64,000 bases of DNA from Streptomyces xantholiticus (GTDB lineage: Bacteria > Actinomycetota > Actinomycetes > Streptomycetales > Streptomycetaceae), in the NCBI RefSeq assembly GCF_014651015.1, contig NZ_BMWB01000001.1:1-64000 (forward strand), read 5' to 3'. The notes under the pieces were generated by a model, which was given only the letters and a program-made list of their open reading frames with translations, was not told the DNA's origin and made no database searches. The position numbers were made by a program, and so were the translations under genes. Of the stretch, positions 52,076-60,863 are shown piece after piece (position 1 is the stretch's first letter; every line of letters begins with the position of its first letter).

Positions 52076-53116
52076 TCATGCGAGACGGTCAAGCCCTTCT
52101 CGTCGTACCGGGTGGGCGAATTCCGCGCCGGAGGCCCAACGGGCGACCTCGGCTACGGCCAGCTCTGCGAGCCGCCCCCATTCGTTGCCCAGTGAGCCGG
52201 CGAGGTGCGGGGTGATCGTGACGTTGTCGCACGTCCACAACGGGTGGTCGGGCGGCAGCACTTCGGGGTCGGTGACGTCCAGTACGGCCCGCAGCCGGCC
52301 CTGAACGGCCGCCTCGGTGAGTGCGTCCTGGTCGACGACGGCGCCGCGGGCGGTGTTGATGAGGACCGCGTCGGGCCGCATGGCACCGATCAGTTCCCGG
52401 TTGACGAGGCCGTGGGTGGCAGGCAGCAGCGGCGTGTGGACGCTGACGACGTCGCTGCGGCTGAACAGCTCGCCGATGCCGACGGACCGCACGCCGAGCA
52501 GCGCCGCGTCCTCGTCGCTGATGTACGGATCGTGCAGCAGCACCTCGAAGTCGTAGGGACGCAGCAGCTCGATCACGCGGCGCCCGATCATGGAGGCGGA
52601 CAGAATGCCGACGGTCCGGCCGAAGTTGCCGACGTCGCGGGGCGTCGCCGGCAGGTCGGGCCGCCGGCGCTCGGCGCGCAGCTTCCGGGCGCTCTCCAGG
52701 GCTCGCTTGCCGCTGAGCAGGATCATGGCGACGGTGTACTCGGCAACCGGCAGGGCGTTGGCGGCGGCCGCGGAGGACACCACGATGCCGCGCTCCCAGC
52801 AGGCTTCGGTGATGTGCCCGCGTACGGAACCGGCGGCGTGGACGACGGCCCGCAGCCGAGGTGCGGCAGCGAGCGCTGCGGCGTCCAGCGGCGGGCAGCC
52901 CCATCCGGTGACCAGGACCTCGGCGTCGGCGAGGACGTCGCGTGCCCGCTCGGTGGAGAAGTCGTCGAGGGCGGGGCCGTGGGCAAGGTCGCAGACCTCG
53001 CGGAGGGCGGCCAGGGCGGCGGGGTCGAGCACCGCGGCGGTTGCGTCGGCCGTCATGGCGAGTGCGGCGCGGGGGCGGTCGGCGGAGCGGGGGGCGGCAC
53101 TGGTGGTGCGGGGCAT
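52076..53116 (-). CDS. D-isomer-specific 2-hydroxyacid dehydrogenase
   Basis: A 346-residue NAD-dependent dehydrogenase. The expected elements occur in order: catalytic-domain start, VGILSASMIGRRVIELLRPY (the GxGxxG is modified to SASMIG), INTARGAVVDQDAL with the substrate-binding Arg, and ITPHLAGSLGNE with the catalytic His. The ATG at 53116 follows CAGGAGAG. Upstream lie two operator-like repeats and the last codons of a sugar ABC permease, so it probably once belonged to a sugar-uptake operon. Confidence 0.9.
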   Translation of the reverse strand: MPRTTSAAPRSADRPRAALAMTADATAAVLDPAALAALREVCDLAHGPALDDFSTERARDVLADAEVLVTGWGCPPLDAAALAAAPRLRAVVHAAGSVRGHITEACWERGIVVSSAAAANALPVAEYTVAMILLSGKRALESARKLRAERRRPDLPATPRDVGNFGRTVGILSASMIGRRVIELLRPYDFEVLLHDPYISDEDAALLGVRSVGIGELFSRSDVVSVHTPLLPATHGLVNRELIGAMRPDAVLINTARGAVVDQDALTEAAVQGRLRAVLDVTDPEVLPPDHPLWTCDNVTITPHLAGSLGNEWGRLAELAVAEVARWASGAEFAHPVRREGLDRLA

Positions 53117-53125
53117 CTCTCTCCT

Positions 53126-53157
53126 GGTACGAGTCGTCAAACCCGGTACGACTCGTC
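53126..53157. promoter_or_regulatory. Duplicated operator candidate before the hydroxyacid dehydrogenase
   Basis: GGTACGAGTCGTC (53126-53138) and GGTACGACTCGTC (53145-53157) are near-identical direct repeats with a 19-bp period. Each contains the small palindrome ACGAsTCGT. They lie 10-41 bp upstream of the dehydrogenase ATG, so a bound regulator would overlap the transcription start or leader. Confidence 0.5.
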
Positions 53158-53169
53158 GAAACGGGCCGG

Positions 53170-53215
53170 CTACTTGACGGCTCCCGCCGTGAGCCCGGGG
53201 ACATGGCCGCGGCCG
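53170..53215 (-). pseudogene. C-terminal trace of a sugar ABC transporter permease
   Basis: The minus strand reads GRGHVPGLTAGAVK then a TAG stop at 53170. GLTAGAVK at the very end is the characteristic terminus of MalG-like carbohydrate permeases. No membrane segments remain upstream, so the rest of the gene has been lost. Confidence 0.4.
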
Positions 53216-53332
53216 GAGGTCCTTTGGCAGGAACACTTCCCGGTGGCTGCGCAACGTGGACCAGAAGGTGACGCGGGTGGCCCTGGTCCTGCTCGCGAGC
53301 GGTCGCGAGCCCTTTGCGCGGGCGTCGAGGGC

Positions 53333-53590
53333 TCAGCCGCTGGTCTCCTCGGGCGCCGGCGTTCCCGGGCCGCTCACTCCCGGCGATCCGGGGAGTCCGG
53401 CCCCGGCCTCGTCCTCATCGGGGACGTCCTCGCGGTCCTCCGCGGACTCCCCGTGATCGCCGTCCGTCCCCCGCGGCCGGCCCTCCTCCCCTGCCCGCGG
53501 CGCCTCCGCACCGGCCTGCTGATCGGGCATGTCGCGCGGCAGCGGCTCGTCGCTGTCCTCGAAGCCTTCCGGGCGGTACTCGTCGCTCAT
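53333..53590 (-). CDS. Small acidic, probably disordered protein
   Basis: An 85-residue protein very rich in Asp, Glu, Gly and Pro (YRPEGFEDSDEPLPRDMPDQ, EDREDVPDEDEAGAG), with no Cys, no membrane segment and no recognised domain. GAGGGAGG precedes the ATG at 53590. Such proteins are common and of unknown function in Streptomyces. Confidence 0.65.
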   Translation of the reverse strand: MSDEYRPEGFEDSDEPLPRDMPDQQAGAEAPRAGEEGRPRGTDGDHGESAEDREDVPDEDEAGAGLPGSPGVSGPGTPAPEETSG

Positions 53591-53753
53591 GGCGGCCTCC
53601 CTCGTGGTGTGTGCGTGGCGTGATCGGCACGCTCCACGGGTACCCGCCCGGCCTTTGCCGACACGGGCAGCGACGACCGCACTCTTCCGGTCGGAGTGGG
53701 AGCAGCTGCCGCTGACCGGCCGCAGGAGCCGATGACATCCGTCGCCGAAGGAA

Positions 53754-53783
53754 CCCCGCCGCGACGGGGGAGGCGCGGCGGGG
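53754..53783. repeat. Inverted repeat in an otherwise empty interval
   Basis: CCCCGCCGCG (53754-53763) pairs with CGCGGCGGGG (53774-53783) over a 10-nt loop. It lies in the 418-bp interval 53591-54008, which holds no other feature I can support. It may terminate the ligase transcript ending at 54009. Confidence 0.5.
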
Positions 53784-54008
53784 CCCAGTTGGCCTATGCC
53801 CAGGTGGCGACGGTCCATGCCTGCAGATCAGGGCCGGCACCTCAGGCCCTTTCCGTGAGGCGGGTCAGCATCCGGCCACCGGCCCGTCCTGCACCCTCGG
53901 CAGCGTCCCGGCGAACGCCGGTGAGATGCGTCAGCCAAGAGGTCCGGACCGGCGGGGGTTGTGTGCGGGCTCAGCGACCGTTCCTGAGGCCCGCGGGCTC
54001 CGGTGTCC

Positions 54009-55109
54009 TCAGCCCCCGGCAGTCCTGCGGACACAGGCGGCCACCACGTCCCGCAGACTGCCCGTACGGTGCATCAGGGCGCGCTGGAAGAGAGCTCCGT
54101 TGCCGGTCTTCCGCAGCGCATCCACCGCCTCCTCCACCTGGCGCGCATCGCCCGAGTCCTCAAGGGCGTCCCTGACGTGGTCGACCAGCGCCCGGACCAC
54201 GTCGGGCGCGGGCTCGGGGCGCATGGTGAGCGGATGGATCAGCTGCTTCTCCAAGCCGGAGCGACCCGCCCGCCACGAGGCCAGACGCAGCAGACCGATG
54301 CCGTGCGGTACGGGCGGCAGACCCGCGCGCCACTCGCGGGCCGCGGTCTCGACCAGCCCGCGGACGAGGGCGGCGACGAGCACGGTGGCGGCCGGATCCA
54401 GGCAGACGTCGGCCACCCGGATCTCCACGGTCGGGTAGGTGTAGGAGAGCCGGGCGTCGAAGTAGATCATGCCCCGGTCACGCAGGGCGCCGGTGCCGAC
54501 CATCGCGGACACCTGCTCGTGGTAGCGCTCCGCCGATCCGAAGAGCTCCACCGGCCCGGCCGACGGCCAGCGGCCCCAGACCCTGCTTCGGTAGCTCGAG
54601 TAACCGCTGTCCCTGCCCTGCCAGAAGGGCGAATTCGCGCTGATCGCCACCAGGACGGAGAGCCACGGACGGATCCGGTCGAGGACCGCGACGCCCTCTT
54701 CGTCGGAGTCGACCGACACATGGACGTGGCAGCCGCAGGTGAGTTGTTCCTGTGTGGTCAGCGCGAACTCCTCGGCCATCCAGCCGTACCGCTCACCTGC
54801 TGCTAGCGAGGGGCTGACGGGCAGCGGCGACGTCGCCAGGGCGGCGACCGCCGCGCCCAACCGTTCGGCGTGACGGGCGGCCTCCGCGCGCCAGCGGACG
54901 ATCTCCTCGCCGAGATCGTCCATCGAAGTCCGCGGGATCGTGGCGAACTCGAGCTGCTCCCGCTGCAGCTCCGCCTCGAACACCTGCTGGACGTCCCCGC
55001 CCTCCTGCCCGGCCGCCGCGAGCACGGCCGCGGACAGTGCTCGCGGTTCCCCGGAGTCGGGATCCACGAGGAGAAGCTCCTCCTCCACGCCCACGGTGCG
55101 CACGTCCAT
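54009..55109 (-). CDS. YbdK-type carboxylate-amine ligase (glutamate-cysteine ligase family 2)
   Basis: A 366-residue ligase. Family signatures: RTVGVEEELLLVDPDSGEPR near the N-terminus, QLTCGCHVHVSVDSDEEGVA in the middle, and ANSPFWQGRDSGYSSYRSRV, where ATP and substrate bind. Members join glutamate, or another carboxylate, to cysteine-like amines in an ATP-dependent step. The ATG at 55109 has an excellent GGAGGGAAG site and is preferred to an ATG 42 bp upstream. Confidence 0.9.
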   Translation of the reverse strand: MDVRTVGVEEELLLVDPDSGEPRALSAAVLAAAGQEGGDVQQVFEAELQREQLEFATIPRTSMDDLGEEIVRWRAEAARHAERLGAAVAALATSPLPVSPSLAAGERYGWMAEEFALTTQEQLTCGCHVHVSVDSDEEGVAVLDRIRPWLSVLVAISANSPFWQGRDSGYSSYRSRVWGRWPSAGPVELFGSAERYHEQVSAMVGTGALRDRGMIYFDARLSYTYPTVEIRVADVCLDPAATVLVAALVRGLVETAAREWRAGLPPVPHGIGLLRLASWRAGRSGLEKQLIHPLTMRPEPAPDVVRALVDHVRDALEDSGDARQVEEAVDALRKTGNGALFQRALMHRTGSLRDVVAACVRRTAGG

Positions 55110-55436
55110 CACTTCCCTCCAGCGGCCGAAGTCGAGATTTCTCATGTGCCCTGACATGCGGACTCGATGCGCGCCCGGCCGAGCCAGGCGGGTCCACAGG
55201 ACCGCACGTCTCTTCTGCCCGGCCGACCGGACACGATGTCCCTGGCCGGGTCGCGGAGGGACAGCGTCGCGTAGGGCGTCGTTCTGGGGGCAGACGCACG
55301 GTATGGAGCACTTCGTCCGGCCGCCGGAGCAGCACATGCCACGCCATCGCCTCGCCACCCGCGCCCTGTGCGCTGCGGACCCGTACCGCGCCGCGCCGAG
55401 ACCTCCGGGCGGCGCCCGCGGCAGGGAACCGGCGCC
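55110..55436. other. Divergent intergenic region, no gene seen
   Basis: 327 bp between the ligase and the small membrane protein start. Should hold both promoters. No recognisable remnant, palindrome or promoter pair was found. Confidence 0.4.
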
Positions 55437-55721
55437 GTGATACCGGGCGCGGCGGGCGCCGTGGCTCTGGTGGCCGCCGTACTGCTGCCGACGCTGCTCC
55501 TCGGACTGGTGGTCGCGCTGGACCGCTACGAGGAGCGTCTGTTCTCGGCGCACGCCGCACGGCGGCACCATGCCGGCCGGCATTCGCGGCCCCGCGGACG
55601 CCGCTCTGCGCAAGGACGCGGCTCGTCCGCGCCGCGTCGCACCGCCGGCGCCGGCCCCCGTTCCACGGCCGGCGGCCCACCGGCGACGATCCGGTCGAAG
55701 CCGCCTGTCGTGACGCCGTGA
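55437..55721 (+). CDS. Small single-span membrane protein
   Basis: A 94-residue protein with one membrane helix at the N-terminus (GAVALVAAVLLPTLLLGLVV) followed by ALDRYEERLFSAHAARRHHA and a long Arg/Pro/Ser-rich basic tail. No known domain was recognised. The GTG at 55437 has a weak AGGGAA ribosome site. Its stop overlaps the GTG of the isochorismatase remnant (GTGA), showing they were once coupled. Confidence 0.55.
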   Translation: MIPGAAGAVALVAAVLLPTLLLGLVVALDRYEERLFSAHAARRHHAGRHSRPRGRRSAQGRGSSAPRRTAGAGPRSTAGGPPATIRSKPPVVTP

Positions 55722-55987
55722 CGACGATCGAACCCTCGCGCACGGCCCTCGTACCGATCGACGTGATGGACCGGATCGTGGCGTTGCCCTGCCCCCTCAG
55801 CGGCGACGATGTCGTCCGCAACGCCACTCACCTGCCGACGCCCACGGGTACACGCTGCTCTTCGCCGAGGACGTGAGGGCGGCGTTCACGGCGGAGGAGC
55901 GCACCATGACCTTGTGCTCATGTCGGAGAGATCACCGACACCGCGTCGGCGCCGGCCGGACTCGAGGCCGCACCCGCCCGGCAGTAG
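55718..55987 (+). pseudogene. Isochorismatase-family hydrolase remnant
   Basis: The N-terminus VTTIEPSRTALVPIDVMDRI then VALPCPLSGDDVVRNA is intact from GTG 55718. Then the sequence jumps to the family's C-terminal end: YTLLFAEDVRAAFTAEERTM in the first remaining frame and, after another shift, HVGEITDTASAPAGLEAAPA with a stop at 55987. The catalytic Lys and Cys region (about 100 residues) is deleted. The ORF cannot make a working hydrolase. Confidence 0.75.
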
Positions 55988-56114
55988 CCGACACTCGCCC
56001 CGGAGCGGGACACCACGCGCTGCGCGCGCCCCGTTTGCGGGCATTTCTGCGGCACCGGAGGGTAGGCGGGGACGGCCCACGGAGGCAGAGACGCACAGCG
56101 AGGAGGAGTCGGTC

Positions 56115-57005
56115 GTGCCCGAGCAGAATGACGAGGCCAGAAACCCGGTGTCGAAGCATCCGGAACCGGAGTTCCCCCAGCAGGAGCAGGAGCACCCCGG
56201 CTGGACCGGGCCGATGGATCCGCCGCCGGACCACGGCGAGAAGAGCTACCGGGGCAGTGGTCTGCTCCGCGACCTCAAAGCGGTGCTGACGGGCGGCGAC
56301 TCGGGCATCGGCCGGGCGGTCGCGCTGGCCTTCGCGCGCGAGGGCGCCGATGTGCTCTTCACGCACCTCCCCGAGGAGGAGAAGGAGGCGGCGCAGACGC
56401 GCGCGCTCGTCGAGGACGCCGGACGCAAGGCGGTGGCCGTGCCCTGCGACATCCGCGAGGAGGACCAGTGCCGGCAGCTCGTCGACCGCGCCGTGACCGA
56501 GTTCGGGCACATCGACATCCTGGTCAACAACGCCGCCTACCAGATGTCGCAGCCGGACGGGATCGGCGCGATCACCACGGAGCAGTTCGACCGGGTCGTG
56601 CGCACGAACCTGTACGGCATGTTCTGGCTGTCCAAGATGTCCCTGCCCCATATGCGCCGGGGCGGATGCATCATCAACTCCACGTCTGTGCAGGCCTACA
56701 AGCCCAGCCCGCATCTGCTCGACTACGCGATGACGAAGGGCGCGATCGTCACCTTCACCCAAGGCCTCGCGCAGATGGTCGCGTCGGACGGGATCCGCGT
56801 CAACGCCGTCGCGCCGGGTCCCGTATGGACGCCCCTGATCCCCGCGACCATGCCGGACACCGCCGAGTTCGGCAAGAACTCACCGTTCGGACGTCCCGCG
56901 CAGCCCGCGGAGATGGCACCCGCCTATGTCTTCCTGGCGTCACCGCAGGCGAGTTACATCACGGCCGAGATCGTCAACGCGACGGGCGGGACTCCGCTGC
57001 CCTGA
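56115..57005 (+). CDS. Short-chain dehydrogenase/reductase (YhdF/YdaD-like)
   Basis: A 296-residue SDR with a charged N-terminal extension of the YdaD/YhdF type (PEQNDEARNPVSKHPEPEFP, DHGEKSYRGSGLL). The cofactor motif is TGGDSGIGRAVA, followed by NNAAYQMS. The catalytic set is Ser in IINSTSVQAY and YxxxK in YAMTK. GGAGGAG precedes the GTG at 56115. These reductases are general-stress proteins in other bacteria. The gvp genes begin 188 bp downstream on the same strand. Confidence 0.9.
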   Translation: MPEQNDEARNPVSKHPEPEFPQQEQEHPGWTGPMDPPPDHGEKSYRGSGLLRDLKAVLTGGDSGIGRAVALAFAREGADVLFTHLPEEEKEAAQTRALVEDAGRKAVAVPCDIREEDQCRQLVDRAVTEFGHIDILVNNAAYQMSQPDGIGAITTEQFDRVVRTNLYGMFWLSKMSLPHMRRGGCIINSTSVQAYKPSPHLLDYAMTKGAIVTFTQGLAQMVASDGIRVNAVAPGPVWTPLIPATMPDTAEFGKNSPFGRPAQPAEMAPAYVFLASPQASYITAEIVNATGGTPLP

Positions 57006-57193
57006 CTTTGTGGGCGCCAACCTGCCTGCCCACGAGGAAAGTCGGGGCCGGTACCACGGCGGACGCTCAGGCGGGCGGAGTTTGGACCAGCCGTCACCGG
57101 AAACCCGCGCATGACATCGAGAACGCCGCGCTCCACGAGGGCCACATGCACTCGGCGCGGCGGACCGAAGCCCTGTGAGGAGGTCCGGACGAC

Positions 57194-57700
57194 ATGACTG
57201 TTGTCCAGGCACAGCAGACCGGCAGCCGCGGTGGTGGAACCAGCGGACTGTACGACGTACTCGAGCTCGTCCTCGACCGGGGGCTCGTGATCGACGCTTT
57301 CGTGCGAGTCTCGCTGGTCGGCATCGAGATACTGAAGATCGACGTACGTGTGGTCGTCGCGAGCGTCGACACGTATCTGCGGTTCGCGGAGGCGTGCAAC
57401 CGCCTCGACCTGGAGGCCGGGGCGAGGAAGAGCCCCGGCCTGCCGGAGATCGTGGGAGGCATCACCGAGTCCGGTGCCGCATCCGGCGCGAGCGACAAGT
57501 CCAAGGGGGCGCTGTCGGGCCTCGCACAGACCGTTTCCGACGCCTTCCAGCAGGGACGCGAGGGGTCGCAGGACGACTCGGGGCAGGAGGAGAAGCCGCG
57601 TGCGCGGCGCGCCTCCCCGAACTCGAAATCCGCGAAGTCCGAGGCCGCGCCGCGTACCCGGCGCACCGCATCGGCCCGCGGGAAGGACGAGGAGGAGTGA
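57194..57700 (+). CDS. gvpA: Gas vesicle structural protein GvpA/J family
   Basis: A 168-residue protein. The first 80 residues are the gas-vesicle wall fold: [59 protein letters not shown]. The remaining half is a Ser/Gly then Arg/Glu-rich extension absent from cyanobacterial GvpA but usual in Streptomyces. AGGAGG precedes the ATG. It is followed by gvpY-like and gvpZ-like genes 7 bp and then -8 bp away. The expected gvpF, G, J, K, L, O and S genes are absent. Confidence 0.88.
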   Translation: MTVVQAQQTGSRGGGTSGLYDVLELVLDRGLVIDAFVRVSLVGIEILKIDVRVVVASVDTYLRFAEACNRLDLEAGARKSPGLPEIVGGITESGAASGASDKSKGALSGLAQTVSDAFQQGREGSQDDSGQEEKPRARRASPNSKSAKSEAAPRTRRTASARGKDEEE

Positions 57701-57707
57701 GCGCCAC

Positions 57708-58334
57708 ATGAACAGCCGACTGGCCGTGGGACTCGCGGTGGGAGCGGGCTATCTGCTGGGCCGTACGAAGAAGGCGAAGCTGGCGTTCGCCGTGGGAACC
57801 GTGGTGCTCGGCAGGAAGCTGGAGCTGAGCCCGCAGGGCGTGGCCCGCCTGGTGACGTCCCAGCTGCAGCAGAATCCGCAGTTCAAGGAGATCGGGGACC
57901 AGCTCCGCGAGGACATCCGCGGGGTGGGCCACGCGGCCACCGGTGCGCTGGTCAACCGTCAGTTGAGCGGTCTGGCGGACCGGCTGCACGACCGCACGCT
58001 GAATGTGCGGGACAGGACGGCGGGTCCGGTGCCGCACGGCGACGACGACACGGCCGGCGAGGACCGGGCCGATCGGAACGAGGCGGACCGGCGCGAGGAC
58101 TCGGAGGACTCCGGCACCTCCGGCGAAACCGCGGAGGAACGGCCCCGTAAGAGGACGGCGTCCGCACCGCGCAAGACCGCCCCGACTGCGAAGAAGGCCG
58201 CGCCGAAGAAGAAGACCGCCAAGAAGACGACGACGGCGAAGAGGGCGGCAGACGCGAAGAAGACGTCACCGGCAGCCGGCAGGCGGGCTCCGCGGCGGGC
58301 GACCGGCGCGAGGGGAGGCCGGTCCCGTGACTGA
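57708..58334 (+). CDS. gvpY: GvpY-like protein of the Streptomyces gas-vesicle cluster
   Basis: A 208-residue protein. The N-terminus has a short hydrophobic stretch (RLAVGLAVGAGYLLGRTKKA), followed by a helical region (ARLVTSQLQQNPQFKEIGDQ, GALVNRQLSGLADRLHDRTL) and a long Lys/Ala-rich basic tail that looks histone-like. It matches in layout the gene that sits between gvpG and gvpZ in Streptomyces gvp clusters; the name is from memory of that arrangement. It overlaps gvpZ by 8 bp. Confidence 0.7.
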   Translation: MNSRLAVGLAVGAGYLLGRTKKAKLAFAVGTVVLGRKLELSPQGVARLVTSQLQQNPQFKEIGDQLREDIRGVGHAATGALVNRQLSGLADRLHDRTLNVRDRTAGPVPHGDDDTAGEDRADRNEADRREDSEDSGTSGETAEERPRKRTASAPRKTAPTAKKAAPKKKTAKKTTTAKRAADAKKTSPAAGRRAPRRATGARGGRSRD

Positions 58335-59406
58335 CAACGGCTCCGCGAAGGGCGGACTGCTCGGCAGTGTGGACAGCGAGGTGACGGACCGCCTCCAGGA
58401 GGAGCTCAGGAGCTACCTGCTCGCCCACGGCGAGCGGATGCTGACGGGCCTCGGCCGCAAGCTGGGCGAAGGCACCTCGAAGCTCGAGGGCATCGCGCAG
58501 GGCAGCAGTCCCGGGTTCGCCCGGCTCGCGGCCGACGGCGGACGCAAACTCGCCGAAGGCAAGGGGCCGGTGCGCAGCGCCGTCGAGCTGGGCGCGGGGC
58601 GGCTGAAGGACACCGCGGCCGACACGGTGAAGGGCCTGCTCGGCGGCATACGCGGCAGAAGGGGCGGCGGCGGGCAGAATCCCACCGTCATCCTGGAATC
58701 CGTGGACGTCGGCGTGCCGGTCCGCGAGGCGTACAACCAGTGGACGCGCTACCAGGACTTCCCCACATTCGCGCGTGGCGTCAAGAGCGCTTCACCGGTC
58801 GACGACACCAGTTCCGACTGGAACCTCAAGGTCCTCTGGTCGAACCGCAGTTGGAAGGCGCGCACCACGGAGCAGATTCCCGATTCCCGGATCTGCTGGA
58901 CGTCGGAGGGCGCCAAAGGGACGGCCAAGGGTGTGGTGACGTTCCATCCGCTGGGCGACAGCCTGACGCGGGTGCTGCTGATCATCGAGTACTACCCCAA
59001 GGGGCTGTTCGAGAAGACCGGCAACATCTGGCGTGCGCAGGGCCGGCGGGTGCGTCTGGACCTCAAGCACTTCGCCCGCCATGTGTCCCTCCGCGGCGCG
59101 CCGGCCGAGGGCCGGCGCGCAGAGATCAGCGACGGAGAGGTCGTCCGCACCCACGAGGACGTGGTGGCCGAGGAGGAGGGCGAGGTGGAGCCGCTGGACG
59201 AGACGTACGACGACGAGGAGTACGAATACGAGGCGGAGCCCGAGCCCGATGCCCTGGCCGACGAGGACGAGGCGGAGCCGACTGCGGCGGACGCCGTGGA
59301 CGCAGACGCTGACGCTGACGACGCGGAGTACGACGGGGAAGAAGAGCCGTACGACGAGGAGCCGGAACCCGCGGGCCGGGGCGCCGGTTCCCGGACCGCG
59401 CGCTGA
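58327..59406 (+). CDS. gvpZ: GvpZ-like SRPBCC-domain protein
   Basis: A 359-residue protein. An N-terminal helical region (about 15-110) is followed by an SRPBCC/polyketide-cyclase-like domain (about 120-240: ESVDVGVPVREAYNQWTRYQ, FPTFARGVKSASPVDDTSSD, WNLKVLWSNRSWKARTTEQI). It ends with a roughly 90-residue highly acidic tail. This matches GvpZ of Streptomyces. The GTG at 58327 overlaps the gvpY stop. SRPBCC domains bind hydrophobic ligands; its gas-vesicle role is not established. Confidence 0.78.
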   Translation: MTDNGSAKGGLLGSVDSEVTDRLQEELRSYLLAHGERMLTGLGRKLGEGTSKLEGIAQGSSPGFARLAADGGRKLAEGKGPVRSAVELGAGRLKDTAADTVKGLLGGIRGRRGGGGQNPTVILESVDVGVPVREAYNQWTRYQDFPTFARGVKSASPVDDTSSDWNLKVLWSNRSWKARTTEQIPDSRICWTSEGAKGTAKGVVTFHPLGDSLTRVLLIIEYYPKGLFEKTGNIWRAQGRRVRLDLKHFARHVSLRGAPAEGRRAEISDGEVVRTHEDVVAEEEGEVEPLDETYDDEEYEYEAEPEPDALADEDEAEPTAADAVDADADADDAEYDGEEEPYDEEPEPAGRGAGSRTAR

Positions 59407-59520
59407 CGGTCCGGCAGGGCGGGCTCCCGCCGTGGCGATCCCCCGCGAACCTGGCTCCCGCACCGGAGCAGGTCATACGCGGATGGAGCCCTCGCCCGTC
59501 CACCCCGGAAGGCGCATGGA

Positions 59521-60573
59521 TCAACGGGCGGGGTCGAGAAGGATCTTGCGAACGCCGTCGGCGCGGCTGTTGAACAGTTCGTACGCTGCGGGGCCCTCGG
59601 AGAGGCCGAGGCGGTGGGAGACCACGACCTCCGGGGTGATACGGCCGGCTTGGGTGAGGGCGAGCAGAGTAGGGAGTTCGTAGTGGACGGAGCACAGTCC
59701 GATGGCGAACTCCAGCTCCTTGACCTGGGCCAGCCCCATGTGGAAGGGAAAGTCCTTGGTCTGGCTGACCCCGATCACGCTGACCCGTCCGGCCTGCCTG
59801 ACGGCTTTGAGGGCCAGTTCGATGGTGGCGTCCGAGCCCACGGCCTCTACCACGGCGTCCGGTCCGCGCCCTGCGGTCATCTCCCGTATGACCGTCCGTG
59901 CGTCCTCGCCTTCGACCGGCTCGACGCCCAGGGTGGATGCGAAGGCGCGGCGCTCCGCGACCAGATCCGCGCCCAGCACACGGGCGGCGCCCATCGCGAA
60001 GGCGGATTGGGCGGCCATGAGGCCGACCGGGCCGAGGCCGATGACGAGGACCGTCTCGCCGGGCCGGATGCGGGCGCGGCGGCAGCCGTACCAGGCCGTG
60101 GGGGCGTTGTCCGTGAGGACCACGGCGGCTTCGTCCGAGATGCCCTCGGGCAGGTGCACCAGGTTGACATCGGCGTAGGGCACCGCCAGGGCCTGGCCCT
60201 GGCTGCCCGGGAGTTGCGGACTCACGCCGTAGCAGAGGTCCGTCATGGTCTTGGCACGTTCGCACCGGGCGGTGAACCCGGCCGCACAGGCCCGGCAGCG
60301 GGTGCAGCCGACCGAGGCGGGGACCAGGACCCGGTCACCGGCCTTGAAGCGGGTGACCTGGTCGCCGGTGTCGACGACCACGCCGACGCACTCGTGTCCC
60401 GGTGTGTAGCCGAGTTCCGGGCTGAACGGGTTGCCGCGGTAGATGTGCAGGTCGCTGCCGCAGATACCCGCCGCGGTGACCTGGATGACCGCGTCGGTCG
60501 GGCTGGTGACGGCCGGGTCGGGGACGTCCCCGTAGCGGATGTCGTGGCGACCTTGGTAGGTCAGTGCCTTCAC
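59521..60573 (-). CDS. Zinc-dependent alcohol dehydrogenase (MDR family)
   Basis: A 350-residue medium-chain dehydrogenase. Catalytic zinc ligands: ICGSDLHIYRG (Cys), GHECVGVV (His-Glu). Structural zinc cysteines: CTRCRACAAGFTARC. The coenzyme site is VLVIGLGPVGLMAAQSAF. Related to the glutathione-dependent or threonine-type dehydrogenases. The GTG at 60573 (VKALTYQGRHDIRYGDVPDP) with GAGGAAG upstream is preferred to an ATG 24 bp out. Confidence 0.9.
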   Translation of the reverse strand: MKALTYQGRHDIRYGDVPDPAVTSPTDAVIQVTAAGICGSDLHIYRGNPFSPELGYTPGHECVGVVVDTGDQVTRFKAGDRVLVPASVGCTRCRACAAGFTARCERAKTMTDLCYGVSPQLPGSQGQALAVPYADVNLVHLPEGISDEAAVVLTDNAPTAWYGCRRARIRPGETVLVIGLGPVGLMAAQSAFAMGAARVLGADLVAERRAFASTLGVEPVEGEDARTVIREMTAGRGPDAVVEAVGSDATIELALKAVRQAGRVSVIGVSQTKDFPFHMGLAQVKELEFAIGLCSVHYELPTLLALTQAGRITPEVVVSHRLGLSEGPAAYELFNSRADGVRKILLDPAR

Positions 60574-60704
60574 CGGATGTCTTCCTCTCCTCATGCGCTG
60601 CTCGCCGGGACCTTGAGCACCAGCTTGCTGTGGTCGGCTGGTCGGGCCGGCCGGCGCAGCCTTCAGGCTGCTCGTCGCCGCGAACCGACGCGCCATGCAG
60701 GACA

Positions 60705-60720
60705 TACCGTCCAGTCGGTA
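60705..60720. promoter_or_regulatory. TetR-type operator-like palindrome without an adjacent regulator
   Basis: TACCGTCCAGTCGGTA has perfect TACCG/CGGTA arms and two internal mismatches. This spacing is common for TetR/AcrR operators. It lies 132 bp upstream of the alcohol dehydrogenase GTG. Between them (60597-60650, minus strand) a short frame ends ADHSKLVLKVPASSA, possibly the tail of another lost oxidoreductase. No TetR gene is in this region. Confidence 0.35.
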
Positions 60721-60863
60721 CGACGCCGTGAGCCTACGGTGTCGCCTGCGCCGGGGGCAAGGGAATCGTGGTGCGACGTAGGACGCAGACGACTTAGGTC
60801 AGAGGTTCGGCCAGGCACGGGATTCGGATGCACTGCCCAGGGGCTTTCGGTCACCTGGCGCAG

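Noticed and set aside
59281..59345. Short GACGCTGAC-type repeats near the end of gvpZ
   Set aside because: They encode the acidic Asp/Ala tail and are explained by protein composition, not by a separate DNA element.
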